This document shows positions 1 to 8,288 of a DNA stretch of 64,000 bases, in pieces. The stretch is from Agrilactobacillus yilanensis (GTDB lineage Bacteria; Bacillota; Bacilli; Lactobacillales; Lactobacillaceae): contig NZ_RHOY01000003.1 of the NCBI RefSeq assembly GCF_003946725.1, positions 210,424-274,423 of the forward strand. The letters run 5' to 3'. The translations under genes were made by a program, and so were the position numbers. Positions within the stretch are counted from its first letter, which is position 1. Every line of letters starts with the position of its first letter. A model generated the notes under the pieces. It was not told the DNA's origin. It saw nothing but the letters and a program-made list of their open reading frames with translations, and searched no databases.

Positions 1-519
1 CCCCTGGATACCGGTGATTTCCGTCTGATGGACCGTCGGGTAGTAGATGTTTTAAAACAAATGCCTGAAAAAGATCCCTTTGTCAGAGGGATGGTCAGTT
101 GGGTGGGCTTTAGACAGACCGCCGTTAAATACGATCGTCAAGAACGTTTTGCCGGTGAATCCAAATATCCATTACGTAAAATGATCAAACTGGCCTTAGA
201 TGGCTTAAGTTCTTTTTCACTAGTCCCACTAAAACTTGCCCAGTGGTTAGGTACGCTAGCTTTAATCACCAGTTTAATCACTTTAGTTGTCGGGCTAATC
301 ACCAGCTTTAGCCTTGGTGTTGAAATTCTCTTCTTGAGTACTTTATTAGGTGGCGTTATCTTATTAACTATCGGTATTTTAGGTAACTATCTTGGTCGAA
401 TTTTCATTCAATCAAGAGAACGGCCCTTATATATCGTTTCAGATACAAAAGGATTTCGCAGTCAATTAAATCAAATTAACCTTGAGGAGCATAACAGTCG
501 TTTAGTAAACTCTAACTAA
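1..519 (+). CDS. Glycosyltransferase family 2, bactoprenol-linked type (C-terminal part)
   Basis: The gene enters from outside the window: the reading frame is open from base 1, before the first internal ATG at 28. The first residues read DTGDFRLMDRRV, the conserved block of GtrB/DPM1-like glycosyltransferases that load a sugar onto undecaprenyl phosphate at the inner face of the membrane. Two hydrophobic segments follow (about residues 75-100 and 105-130 of the visible part), matching the two C-terminal transmembrane helices of this family, and then a short charged tail. The N-terminal GT-A catalytic half lies outside. The donor sugar and final acceptor (teichoic acid or other envelope glycan) cannot be told. 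A strong terminator follows directly. Confidence 0.85.
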   Translation, partial: PLDTGDFRLMDRRVVDVLKQMPEKDPFVRGMVSWVGFRQTAVKYDRQERFAGESKYPLRKMIKLALDGLSSFSLVPLKLAQWLGTLALITSLITLVVGLITSFSLGVEILFLSTLLGGVILLTIGILGNYLGRIFIQSRERPLYIVSDTKGFRSQLNQINLEEHNSRLVNSN

Positions 520-531
520 GCCTTCTTAAAT

Positions 532-574
532 AAAAGCCGATTTAAAACTTAATTCGTTTTAAACCGGCTTTTTT
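532..574 (+). terminator. Rho-independent terminator of the glycosyltransferase gene
   Basis: The stem AAAAGCCGATTTAAAAC pairs with GTTTTAAACCGGCTTTT across a 7-base loop and is followed by a T run. It begins 12 bases after the stop codon. Confidence 0.9.
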
Positions 575-841
575 GTGGTCTTAATCTTGTATAAATTTAA
601 ATTTTATAGAATTAGCTGCTGAATCATTGGATTTTTATTAACTTTTGATGAGAATAAAAAATAGCTCTTTTTTAGCGAAAATTGCCTTATTTTCAGCTGC
701 TTTTTTTATAAGAATGTGTCTCGACCTGTCCTTGTTGATACCAATTATAGCCACATAAATCGAGAATATCACTTTTCTAAAATAACTCAATCTTGAGTCT
801 AATGATTAACATTATAAAATTCTCATAAACCGCTAGAACAC

Positions 842-870
842 TTGACGATTATTAATTTGTATCTTATCAT
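842..870 (+). promoter_or_regulatory. Promoter of the amino acid permease gene
   Basis: TTGACG (842-847) and TATCAT (865-870) are 17 bases apart, giving a leader of about 75 bases before the TTG start at 953. The rest of the 575-952 gap is A+T-rich and shows no gene or clear structured element. Confidence 0.5.
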
Positions 871-952
871 TTTACAGTATGTTTCTCACGGATTATTCAT
901 ATTTTTAATGAAGTGGTATTTTAAATAATTCTCACCTTAAGGAGTTCTCATT

Positions 953-2356
953 TTGCAAATAAAACGATTTTTTACTAAACGACCGATCGATCTCGATATG
1001 ATTCATAATAGTCCTTTAGAACGAACGATTGGCCCAGTAGGATTAACTGCGATGGGCGTGGGCGCTGTGGTTGGGGCTGGTATCTTCATTACCCCCGGGA
1101 TCATTGCGGCCAGCTATGCAGGGCCTAGTGTTATTATTTCCTATGTTGTGGCCGCGGCAGTTTGTGCCTTAGCCGCCCTTTGTTACTCTGAGTTTTCTTC
1201 AACAATTCCGTTATCTGGTAGCGCTTATACTTATGTTTATATGGTTTTTGGGGAATTACCTGCCTGGGTTGTAGGCTGGGCTTTAATTTCTGAATACTTA
1301 TTTGCGGTATCCTCTGTTGCTGTAAGCTGGTCGGCTTATTTCCAAAATTTATTATCCAGCTTAAGTATTGATTTACCAAACTTTTTGACCGCAGCTACGG
1401 GAACCCCAGGGCATGAAGGCTTTGGCATTAACTTAGTTGCCGGTATTATCACACTATTAGTCGGAATTTTACTTGCCGGTGGTTTAAGAGAATCTACCCG
1501 GGTCAATACCGTGATGGTTTTCGTTAAAGTTGCTGTTATTATTTTGTTTGTCGCTGTTGCTGCTTTTCATATTAAAGCTAAAAACTATCATCCCTTCACA
1601 CCTTATGGCTTCACTGGTATTTTTTCAGGCGCATCTTTAGCCTTTTACGCTTACATTGGCTTTGATGCTGTTTCCACAGCTTCTGAAGAAGTTAAAGATC
1701 CCCAAAAAACGATGCCCATTGGGATTATCTCTTCCCTACTGATCGCTTCTTTACTTTATTCCTTAGTCTCTTTTGTTTTAGTCGGTGTTGTTCACTATAG
1801 CCGATTAAACGTTGGCGATCCAGTGGCCTTTGTTTTACAAGTGATTCATCAAGATTGGGTTGCTGGTATTGTTTCATTAGGGGCCATTGTTGGGATGACC
1901 ACTGTCTTATTGGTTATGTCTTATGGTGGGACGCGACTATTGTTTGCCATCAGTCGGGATGGCTTGTTACCAAAGATTTTTTCTAAGATTACCGTTAAAA
2001 GTCATGTTCCTTTAGAAAGTACTTGGATTTTTGCCATTATCACCAGTATTTTAGCAATGTTTATCCCCTTAGATATCATCGCCGAATTAGTGAACATTGG
2101 GACCTTATTTGCCTTTGCTATGGTCTCTATTGGCGTTATTTTCCTAAGAAGACTCCCTGAAATTAATAAACTACCAAACGCTTACAAAGTACCGCTATAT
2201 CCAGTTGTTCCAATTCTTTCTTTCCTACTATGTATTGGTTTGATGGTCAAATTGCGCGCAATCACTTGGGTCGTCTTTAGTATTTGGTTCGTTGTGGGCT
2301 TAATCATTTATATGATCTACGGTCACCGCCACAGTAAGTTGCAAAAAGAGCTTTAA
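953..2356 (+). CDS. APC-superfamily amino acid permease (CAT/YfnA-like)
   Basis: Integral membrane amino acid transporter of 467 residues with about 12 hydrophobic segments. The start of helix 1 carries GAVVGAGIFITPG, the Gly-rich substrate-binding break of the APC superfamily. Helix 6 carries FYAYIGFDAVSTASEEVKDP, the signature of the cationic amino acid transporter (CAT) branch. The start is TTG at 953, chosen because AAGGAG at 939-944 lies 8 bases upstream and no ATG sits in a comparable position. The next gene, 71 bases on, is a D-serine dehydratase homologue and the two may be cotranscribed. The substrate is not decidable; the neighbour would suggest serine or another small amino acid. 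Confidence 0.85.
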   Translation: MQIKRFFTKRPIDLDMIHNSPLERTIGPVGLTAMGVGAVVGAGIFITPGIIAASYAGPSVIISYVVAAAVCALAALCYSEFSSTIPLSGSAYTYVYMVFGELPAWVVGWALISEYLFAVSSVAVSWSAYFQNLLSSLSIDLPNFLTAATGTPGHEGFGINLVAGIITLLVGILLAGGLRESTRVNTVMVFVKVAVIILFVAVAAFHIKAKNYHPFTPYGFTGIFSGASLAFYAYIGFDAVSTASEEVKDPQKTMPIGIISSLLIASLLYSLVSFVLVGVVHYSRLNVGDPVAFVLQVIHQDWVAGIVSLGAIVGMTTVLLVMSYGGTRLLFAISRDGLLPKIFSKITVKSHVPLESTWIFAIITSILAMFIPLDIIAELVNIGTLFAFAMVSIGVIFLRRLPEINKLPNAYKVPLYPVVPILSFLLCIGLMVKLRAITWVVFSIWFVVGLIIYMIYGHRHSKLQKEL

Positions 2357-2427
2357 CAGACATTTTTTATGCATAAATCAGACAACTATACTACAATAGA
2401 ATTATGACATTGTTGGAGGTTATTTGA

Positions 2428-3762
2428 ATGACGCTAAGTAAAGATGAACTGATCAAAAAGTACCCAATTATTGAACAACTAGCAAATGAACAACCTACTT
2501 TTTGGGAAAATACAAATTTTGGCAAAGCAGCCGAACAAACCGTTCTATCCAAAATAGATATTTTTGATGCAGCTGCTAGATTACAACGTTTTCAGCCTTA
2601 CATTAAAGCCGCTTTTTCTGAGACTTACAATCGTCAGGGCCGGCTTGAATCACCTTTAATTCAAATCAAAACGACCCAACAGAATTTAGAAAACCTCTGG
2701 CAGCACCCCGTCGCTGGACAGCTTTTTGTTAAAGCAGATCATCAGCTGCCCATCAGTGGTACCATCCAAGACCGTGGCGGACTTTATGCTGTTTTAAAAA
2801 TTGCCGAAGATATTGCCATGCAGTATTCTAACTTAGCTTATGAAGATGACTATGCCATGTTGGCTTCCAACGACTTTATTCAACTATTTAATCATTTTGA
2901 AATTGTAACTGCCAGTAACGGAAATTTAGGCTTAAGTGTTGGCATAATTGCCCATAAATTAGGTTTTAAAGTTACTGTCTATTTACCAAAACACACTTCT
3001 GATTGGAAAAAACAAAAATTAACCGAAACTGGCATCCAAGTTATTGAAGCCGAGGGTGATTTCCCAAACGCTTTAGCGACGGCACAAACCTATGCCAAAA
3101 ATCAAGATAATACCCTATTCATTGATAGTCTTAATGACAAAGAAATGCTTGCGGGCCACAGTACAGCAGCGCTGCACTTTCAGATGCAGTTGAAAACGCA
3201 AAATATCACTGTTGATCAAACACATCCTTTGTTTATCTATTTACCCGCCGATAGTGGTGTCGCCGCAGCCGGTATCAGTTACAGTCTACAAAGTATTTTT
3301 GGGTCTAATGTTTATCCAATTTTAATTGAGTCAACACATGCCCCTGCCCTCACTTTAGCCTTAAGCACGGCCACTGATGATCAGCCTTCAGTATCTGACA
3401 TTGGTTTAGACAATCAGACCATTGCGGATGACTTAACCCTGCCAATCGCAAGTCCATTTGTAAACACAGTGGCCCAAAATTTAATTTTTGCCACCACTAC
3501 ATTAACTGACGAAGATTTCTTAAAATATGTCGGCTTACTGGCGCTGAATGAAAATATTTTAACAGAACCAGCGGCGGCCGGTGGTTTTGGCGGCTTAGCC
3601 CAAGTGTTAACCCACTATAATACACAATTTAATTTAGCCGACGCCACCCATATCATTTGGACAACTGGCGGCCGATTAGTACCTAAAATACAAATGGCTG
3701 AATATATTAAAAAAGGTGAAGGTTATCTAAATCCAGAACTAGATGATTTTATTAAATTCTGA
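2428..3762 (+). CDS. dsdA: D-serine dehydratase (DsdA) homologue lacking the PLP lysine; probable pseudoenzyme
   Basis: At 444 residues it matches DsdA in length and aligns along its whole course (LPISG.I..RGG at 107-118, GNLGLS at 165-170, WKKQKL at 193-198, DIGLDN at 324-329, WTTGG at 411-415). DsdA normally forms a PLP Schiff base with the lysine of its SIKARGG motif. Here that residue is Gln114 (codon CAA at 2767-2769). The glycine-rich phosphate loop (GVGGGPGG in E. coli) has become DSGVAAAG (275-282), and the TGGG near the C-terminus is TGGR. The frame is intact and well conserved elsewhere, so this is not a decaying gene but probably a protein that no longer binds PLP covalently. RBS GGAGG at 2415-2419. 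Genuine D-serine deamination is unlikely. It lies downstream of an amino acid permease. Confidence 0.85.
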   Translation: MTLSKDELIKKYPIIEQLANEQPTFWENTNFGKAAEQTVLSKIDIFDAAARLQRFQPYIKAAFSETYNRQGRLESPLIQIKTTQQNLENLWQHPVAGQLFVKADHQLPISGTIQDRGGLYAVLKIAEDIAMQYSNLAYEDDYAMLASNDFIQLFNHFEIVTASNGNLGLSVGIIAHKLGFKVTVYLPKHTSDWKKQKLTETGIQVIEAEGDFPNALATAQTYAKNQDNTLFIDSLNDKEMLAGHSTAALHFQMQLKTQNITVDQTHPLFIYLPADSGVAAAGISYSLQSIFGSNVYPILIESTHAPALTLALSTATDDQPSVSDIGLDNQTIADDLTLPIASPFVNTVAQNLIFATTTLTDEDFLKYVGLLALNENILTEPAAAGGFGGLAQVLTHYNTQFNLADATHIIWTTGGRLVPKIQMAEYIKKGEGYLNPELDDFIKF

Positions 3763-3778
3763 TAATTATATTGCATAT

Positions 3779-3823
3779 AAAATCCCCAACGCTTACCAAA
3801 TTAATGTGCGTTGGGGATTTTTT
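3779..3823. terminator. Bidirectional terminator between dsdA and thiZ
   Basis: AAAATCCCCAACGC and GCGTTGGGGATTTT form a 14-bp stem with T runs readable on both strands. It serves the convergent genes on each side. Confidence 0.9.
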
Positions 3824-3827
3824 GTAT

Positions 3828-4565
3828 CTAAATATTTAGATCCGTAATAATGCGTCGTTTCAATTGCAAAAATTCATCTGATAATTCAAATTCTGGCTGC
3901 TGATGTAACGCCTCTGGAATGTTTATTTCGTCCACAATAATGCTGGGCTTTTGAGCTAATACATAAATTCGATTGGATAAAACCAGCGCCTCATCAATAT
4001 CATGTGTAATTAGTAACGTTGATAAGTGAATCTTACCCATAATCTCCAAATACCACCGGTGCAATGCTCGTTTTGTAATGGCATCTAAAGCTGAAAATGG
4101 CTCATCTAACAACGCCACCGGTTTATGGAACAAGTAAGTCCGCAGTAACGCTGCCCGCTGCCGCATCCCGCCAGACAACTCATCTGGATAACTTTTAGCA
4201 TACCCCGTTAATCCAAATTCTTCAAAAAATGGAAGGGCCTGTTTTCGAGCCAATTTTTTCGATGTCCCCGTAATCAACAGCGGCAAAATGACATTATCTA
4301 AAACCGTCCGGTAAGGCATTAATAAATCTTTTTGCAGCATATAACTCACTTGTCCTGGCTGATTTAAAATACTTGTACCAGCTAACAAAACATCCCCGCT
4401 GGCGGGTTGATTCAACCCAGCAATAACATTAAAAAGTGTCGTTTTACCAGAACCAGAAACCCCTAGTAAGCTTACAATTTCACCCTTTGCCACCTGTAAA
4501 TTTATTTTTTGAATAATCTGCTGTCCATCAAAGCTCTGAGTCACATTCTTAACATCTAATATCAT
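3828..4565 (-). CDS. thiZ: ABC transporter ATP-binding protein for a thiamine precursor
   Basis: Cytoplasmic ATPase of 245 residues. Walker A GVSGSGKTT is near residues 35-43, the signature LSGGMRQRAALLRT near 130, and Walker B VALLDEPFSALDA near 150, followed by the H-loop LLITHD. The family is the nitrate/sulfonate/taurine type that also powers uptake of the thiamine precursor HMP or its formylated form. It is the last gene of the TPP-riboswitch operon. Its ATG overlaps the stop codon of the binding protein gene (TAATG), so translation is probably coupled. The assignment to thiamine precursors rests on the riboswitch and partner genes rather than on this protein alone. Confidence 0.85.
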   Translation of the reverse strand: MILDVKNVTQSFDGQQIIQKINLQVAKGEIVSLLGVSGSGKTTLFNVIAGLNQPASGDVLLAGTSILNQPGQVSYMLQKDLLMPYRTVLDNVILPLLITGTSKKLARKQALPFFEEFGLTGYAKSYPDELSGGMRQRAALLRTYLFHKPVALLDEPFSALDAITKRALHRWYLEIMGKIHLSTLLITHDIDEALVLSNRIYVLAQKPSIIVDEINIPEALHQQPEFELSDEFLQLKRRIITDLNI

Positions 4566-5590
4566 TATTTAGCCTGAACTGGTAGATACTTATTGGTGAA
4601 TCCTTGATCCTTAGTGAGCTTTTGCTTAACCAAACCATTATCATTCAGCCACGTATAAAAAGCATTCCAACGCTTACTGTCAATATAACCGAACTGCTTA
4701 GCGTCAGCAATATATTGTTTAGATAAGAAATTCTGGGATGCATCTACCAATTCGCTGCTCTTCCCCCGTTCTAATTCTGGATTGGCTTGTTTCAAAATCG
4801 TTGCACTCGCCTTAGGATGTTTAGCTGCGTATTCATACCCTTGTGCCACAGCTTTGACAAAATCTTTAGTTAGTTTTGGATGAGCTTTCATATACGTGTT
4901 ATTGCCCACTAATACAGGTGTGTAATAATCGAACGTCGGATTGATATCCCGGAATGCAAAATAATTCACGGGATAATCTTGAATATTGGCATTTTGAACC
5001 GCCCAACCTTCATAAACCCAGATGGCATCAATTTTCTTAGATTTTAAGGCGGCAACCTCATCGCTAAAATTACTTGGTACTAACTTAACATCGTTATAGT
5101 TACCACCATCTTGATCCACCACTTGTTTGATTATTGCCTGTTCAATCGGCAATCCCCAAGTACCATATTTTTGTCCAGTCATTGCCTTAGGCGTCGTAAT
5201 ACCGTCCGCTTTTCTAGACATAATGCCGGACGTATTATGTTGTACTAACGCCGCAATTGCCGTGATTGGTTGTTTATTTTTACCAGTAATAACACCGGCC
5301 ATAACATCTTGATAAGATACCCCAAATTGTGCTTTACCCGCACCAATTAAGCCTTCAGGACCATTTTGTGGTGGCTGGATAAATCTAACTTTTATGCCAT
5401 ATTTTTTGAAATAGCCTTTCGCTTTTGCCACATATAGGCCGGTATGGTTTGTGTTTGGTGTATAGTCTAAAGCCAATGTAATCGTTGTTGTTTTATTAGC
5501 AGCTTTCTTATCTGATGTCTTTGCACAAGCACTTAATCCAACAACCAATAAGCAAATTAATGCAATAAATCCCAATTGATGCTTTTTCAT
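4565..5590 (-). CDS. thiY: Thiamine-precursor binding lipoprotein (NMT1/THI5-like)
   Basis: Extracellular solute-binding lipoprotein of 341 residues. A signal peptide with lipobox LSAC (lipidated Cys at about 22) is followed by an NMT1/THI5-like periplasmic-binding fold, with LALDYTPNTNHTGLYVAKA at the start of lobe 1. This opening is characteristic of ThiY proteins that bind formyl-aminopyrimidine or HMP. It would deliver the pyrimidine half of thiamine to the permease encoded upstream. The ATG overlaps the permease stop (ATGA), and GAGAGG lies 9 bases upstream. Ligand identity between HMP, formylaminopyrimidine and thiamine itself is open. Confidence 0.87.
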   Translation of the reverse strand: MKKHQLGFIALICLLVVGLSACAKTSDKKAANKTTTITLALDYTPNTNHTGLYVAKAKGYFKKYGIKVRFIQPPQNGPEGLIGAGKAQFGVSYQDVMAGVITGKNKQPITAIAALVQHNTSGIMSRKADGITTPKAMTGQKYGTWGLPIEQAIIKQVVDQDGGNYNDVKLVPSNFSDEVAALKSKKIDAIWVYEGWAVQNANIQDYPVNYFAFRDINPTFDYYTPVLVGNNTYMKAHPKLTKDFVKAVAQGYEYAAKHPKASATILKQANPELERGKSSELVDASQNFLSKQYIADAKQFGYIDSKRWNAFYTWLNDNGLVKQKLTKDQGFTNKYLPVQAK

Positions 5591-6357
5591 TTATGGGAAC
5601 CTCTCTTCCAGGGCATCGTTAATCGTTGCAAGCCATCAACAATTAAAATCAATAACAGGCTTACAAACGAAATTAAGACGATAACCGCAAACATTTTATC
5701 ATAAGCATAAACTTTCATAACCCGCGTCATATACACACCTAAGCCAGCCTCCCCGCCGACCCATTCTGCAATGACCGCACCGATAATCGAATAGGAAACC
5801 GAAATTCTCAAACTTGCAAAGAAATGTTCTAAACTAGCTGGCAACTTAACGTACCAAAGGATCTGAAGCCGATTAGAACCCATCGTCTTCATTAGTTTTA
5901 TCAAATCCTGATCGGCACTGCGTAAACCTGTCAGCATTTCTACAGCGACTGGGAAAAATGTCGTCACAATAATCAATAAAATTTTAGGCAGCATGCCATA
6001 GCCAAACCATAAAATTAAAATAGGTGCAATCGCATAGGTTGGAATTGTTTGACTCAGTACCAATAAGGGATAAACAGCTCGATACAATAGCTCAAACCGT
6101 TCCATAACAATGGCAATACTGACACCCAAAACAACCCCGAGCAATAACCCCCAAAACGCCTCAGTCAACGTTACCCAAGCATTTTGTAATAAGAAAGTAA
6201 AGTCGTCTTTGAAGGCCTGTACCACATCTCCCGGTGTCGGCAAGAAAAATCTAGGAATCAAGCCGGTAGCCGTTACAACATACCAGACCAATATGGTTAA
6301 TAAAACGACATATACTGGTAGGAGTTTAATGTTGATACTTTGTAGTTTTTTCAGCAA
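5587..6357 (-). CDS. thiX: ABC transporter permease for a thiamine precursor
   Basis: Membrane permease of 256 residues with about six transmembrane segments and the BPD_transp_1 coupling motif (EWVGGEAGLGVYMT, near residue 200), as in SsuC/TauC-type permeases. The start is TTG at 6357, supported by GTGAGG 8 bases upstream. It overlaps the end of the preceding thiamine-binding protein gene by 32 bases, an arrangement that implies coupled translation. It forms the membrane channel for the binding protein and ATPase encoded downstream. Confidence 0.85.
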   Translation of the reverse strand: MLKKLQSINIKLLPVYVVLLTILVWYVVTATGLIPRFFLPTPGDVVQAFKDDFTFLLQNAWVTLTEAFWGLLLGVVLGVSIAIVMERFELLYRAVYPLLVLSQTIPTYAIAPILILWFGYGMLPKILLIIVTTFFPVAVEMLTGLRSADQDLIKLMKTMGSNRLQILWYVKLPASLEHFFASLRISVSYSIIGAVIAEWVGGEAGLGVYMTRVMKVYAYDKMFAVIVLISFVSLLLILIVDGLQRLTMPWKRGSHK

Positions 6358-6622
6358 TAGTTAAAGCCTCACCCTGTGGTTGATAATTGATTTTGACATA
6401 AGTCATAACTGAGTCTGCGCCAGCTTTAGCAGCAACTTTTGGGACTTCCGTAACCACAGCCATCAATTGATCATAATCGCCTTCAATCGTTGTTTCAAAC
6501 GCACTCACTTCATAAGTTAACCCTTGTGCCTGAATATATTGAATTACCGCATCTACCGTTGTTAAAACTTTAGTCCTATCATCACTCATTGGTAGAACTT
6601 GAATCGCCACACTTGCATTCAT
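6326..6622 (-). CDS. Thiamine-binding protein, YkoF/MTH1187 (DUF77) type
   Basis: Small soluble protein of 98 residues with the single ferredoxin-like fold of the YkoF/MTH1187 family. Visible features are VAIQVLPMSDD at the start, the VDAVIQYIQAQGL helix and a DYDQL-like turn. B. subtilis YkoF binds thiamine and is regulated by TPP. The start is the ATG at 6620-6622 with AAGGAGG 8 bases upstream. A longer open frame reaching 6688 would translate the riboswitch terminator and is rejected. It is the first gene of the operon, so it is made only when TPP is low. Its exact role in thiamine handling is inferred. Confidence 0.8.
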   Translation of the reverse strand: MNASVAIQVLPMSDDRTKVLTTVDAVIQYIQAQGLTYEVSAFETTIEGDYDQLMAVVTEVPKVAAKAGADSVMTYVKINYQPQGEALTIAEKTTKYQH

Positions 6623-6644
6623 TTTGTCAACCTCCTTAAAAATG

Positions 6645-6780
6645 AAAAAAGCCCAAGACGCCCTCGCCTTAGACCTATACCAATCCAAATAATTGAATTA
6701 TTTATATTCCTACGATGGCATTGCCCACATCAGGTCTAAGGGTCGAAAGTCAAACTTTCCTCTCAGCAAAAAAGCTCCCC
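6645..6780 (-). promoter_or_regulatory. TPP riboswitch with intrinsic terminator, controlling the thiamine operon
   Basis: On the minus strand the aptamer (6780 down to about 6706) shows the THI-box blocks in order: GGGGAGC, GCTGAGAGGAAAG, ACCCTTAGACCTGAT, TGGGCAATGCCA and CGTAGGAA. The expression platform is a terminator (stem 6675-6665 with 6660-6650, then a T run). CCTTAGACC in the aptamer (6733-6741) is an exact complement of the 5' arm of the terminator stem (6667-6675). Antiterminator and ligand-bound aptamer are therefore mutually exclusive: TPP binding should release the terminator arm and stop transcription before the YkoF-like gene. Confidence 0.93.
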
Positions 6781-6836
6781 TATTCAAATTGTATAACGGG
6801 GTTAATTGTAGCACACCAATTTTGAAAATGTAATAT

Positions 6837-6886
6837 TTTACACAAATAATATCAACTATTTACAATAAGATGACGATACATTTACA
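6837..6886 (+). promoter_or_regulatory. Three TTTACA hexamers upstream of pstS, possible PhoP boxes
   Basis: TTTACA occurs at 6837-6842, 6859-6864 and 6881-6886, at exactly 22-base intervals (two helical turns), on the coding strand just before pstS. PhoP of Bacilli binds direct TT(A/T)ACA-like hexamers spaced 11 bases apart. The intermediate 11-base positions here are degenerate. Confidence 0.45.
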
Positions 6887-6933
6887 TTAAAAAACTAAAA
6901 TGAAAATACCATCTTGAAAGGGAGATTAAAAAT

Positions 6934-7818
6934 ATGAAAAAGAAATTGCTTCTGCCACTAATTAGCTTAGTTGGTGTTTTCACACTAGCCGGCTGTGGTT
7001 CCAAAAGTGCCAATGCAACACAAAGCTCTGAATCTACGAAAGTAACGATTGTAGGGTCCACCGCTTTACAGCCTTTAGTTGAACAAGCGGCTGAAAAGTA
7101 CCAAGATAAGAATCCAAACATGCAGATTACAGTTCAAGGCGGCGGTTCAGGTGCAGGTTTAAGTCAAGTTTCTGATGGCTCTGTTACCGTTGGGAATAGT
7201 GATATTTTTGCAGAAGAAAAAGATGGTGTCGATGCTAAGAAATTAGTAGATCACAAAGTAGCCGTTGTTGGCATTGCACCAGTTGCCAACAAAGATGTTG
7301 GTGTTACCAACTTAACACAGCAACAATTAATCGATATTTTCACGAAGAAGATTACTAATTGGAAAGACGTTGGCGGCAAAGACGAAAATATTGTCTTAAT
7401 CAACCGTGCTCAAGGTAGTGGGACGCGGGCAACCTTTGAAAGTCTCGCATTAAATGGTCAAAAATCCGCAACTGCTTCTGAACAAGACTCTTCAGGCACT
7501 GTTCAAAAAATGGTACAAAAGACACCAGGTGCGATTAGCTACCTTGCCTTTTCTTACCTAAATGACGATGTTCAAGCTCTAGATATCGACGGTGTACAAC
7601 CAACTGAAGATAACGTTAAGATCAATAAATGGAAGATCTGGTCTTATGAACATATGTATACTAAAGGCGCCCCAAGCGCTAACGTTGCAAAATTCATTAA
7701 ATATATCCAAGGTAGCTCTATCCAAGATTCATTAGTTAATAAACTTGGTTATATTTCTATTAGCAGCATGAAAGTTGAAAGAACTGCTGATGGCCAAGTC
7801 AATGATGTTAAACCATAA
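6934..7818 (+). CDS. pstS: Phosphate ABC transporter substrate-binding lipoprotein
   Basis: Extracellular phosphate-binding protein of 294 residues. Signal peptide with lipobox LAGC (Cys at 21) is followed by TIVGSTALQPLVEQAA, the PstS opening that contributes a phosphate-binding Ser/Thr loop. QGGGSGAGL (about 68-76) and NRAQGSGTRATFE (about 158-170) supply further phosphate ligands. RBS AAAGGGAG precedes the ATG. In most lactobacilli pstS heads a pstSCAB operon, but here a terminator follows at once and the next gene is unrelated. This copy is a stand-alone gene that must work with permease genes elsewhere. Confidence 0.93.
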   Translation: MKKKLLLPLISLVGVFTLAGCGSKSANATQSSESTKVTIVGSTALQPLVEQAAEKYQDKNPNMQITVQGGGSGAGLSQVSDGSVTVGNSDIFAEEKDGVDAKKLVDHKVAVVGIAPVANKDVGVTNLTQQQLIDIFTKKITNWKDVGGKDENIVLINRAQGSGTRATFESLALNGQKSATASEQDSSGTVQKMVQKTPGAISYLAFSYLNDDVQALDIDGVQPTEDNVKINKWKIWSYEHMYTKGAPSANVAKFIKYIQGSSIQDSLVNKLGYISISSMKVERTADGQVNDVKP

Positions 7819-7838
7819 TCCTAACCTAGAATAGCTTT

Positions 7839-7877
7839 AAAAAGGCTGATCAAATTAAATTTGGTCAGCCTTTTTTA
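7839..7877 (+). terminator. Terminator of pstS
   Basis: AAAGGCTGATCAAA pairs with TTTGGTCAGCCTTT, followed by a T run, 21 bases after the stop. Confidence 0.9.
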
Positions 7878-7903
7878 TTTATAATTGTATTTTAGATTAT
7901 GTA

Positions 7904-8116
7904 TTAATGCTTTTGTTTTCGCCAAGCAAAATAACCCCATGTTAATTGGATTACAGTAACCACTAAAAAGATGATGCCTAACAACAATAGTGTTACTAGT
8001 CTTAATTCAGGTGTTATTATTACACCAGATGAATCCTTTTCACTAACAGCAATATAAATTGTTCCTGCTGCAAAAAGGAACATCCAGACAACATTAACGG
8101 CCCACCATTTTTTCAC
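7904..8116 (-). CDS. Small two-helix membrane protein, unknown function
   Basis: A 70-residue protein with two predicted transmembrane segments (about residues 5-23 and 40-62), a short polar loop between them and a basic tail (WRKQKH), suggesting both ends face the cytoplasm. The start is GTG (8114-8116) with GGAGGG upstream at good spacing, which supports it being real. It lies convergent to pstS and divergent from aroD. I do not recognise the family. Confidence 0.55.
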   Translation of the reverse strand: MKKWWAVNVVWMFLFAAGTIYIAVSEKDSSGVIITPELRLVTLLLLGIIFLVVTVIQLTWGYFAWRKQKH

Positions 8117-8288
8117 TTTGGTCCCTCCTACTTAATATATTCAGTTTACCAAATCATTCACAGACTACATCATACAAAAGACCGAACTCAAATTAAGCCA
8201 AACGTTAGATGTAAAGTAATTTCAACATATTTACAGATAATGTGTATAATTGAAAGTAAAGTTTAAGCCTATATTTGGAGGTAATTAA

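Noticed and set aside
1134..1379. Antisense open frames inside the permease and many other genes
   Set aside because: They are shadows of strongly supported coding frames, without RBS or recognisable domains.
6623..6688. N-terminal extension of the YkoF-like protein
   Set aside because: The extra codons translate the riboswitch terminator; the true ATG has AAGGAGG at correct distance.
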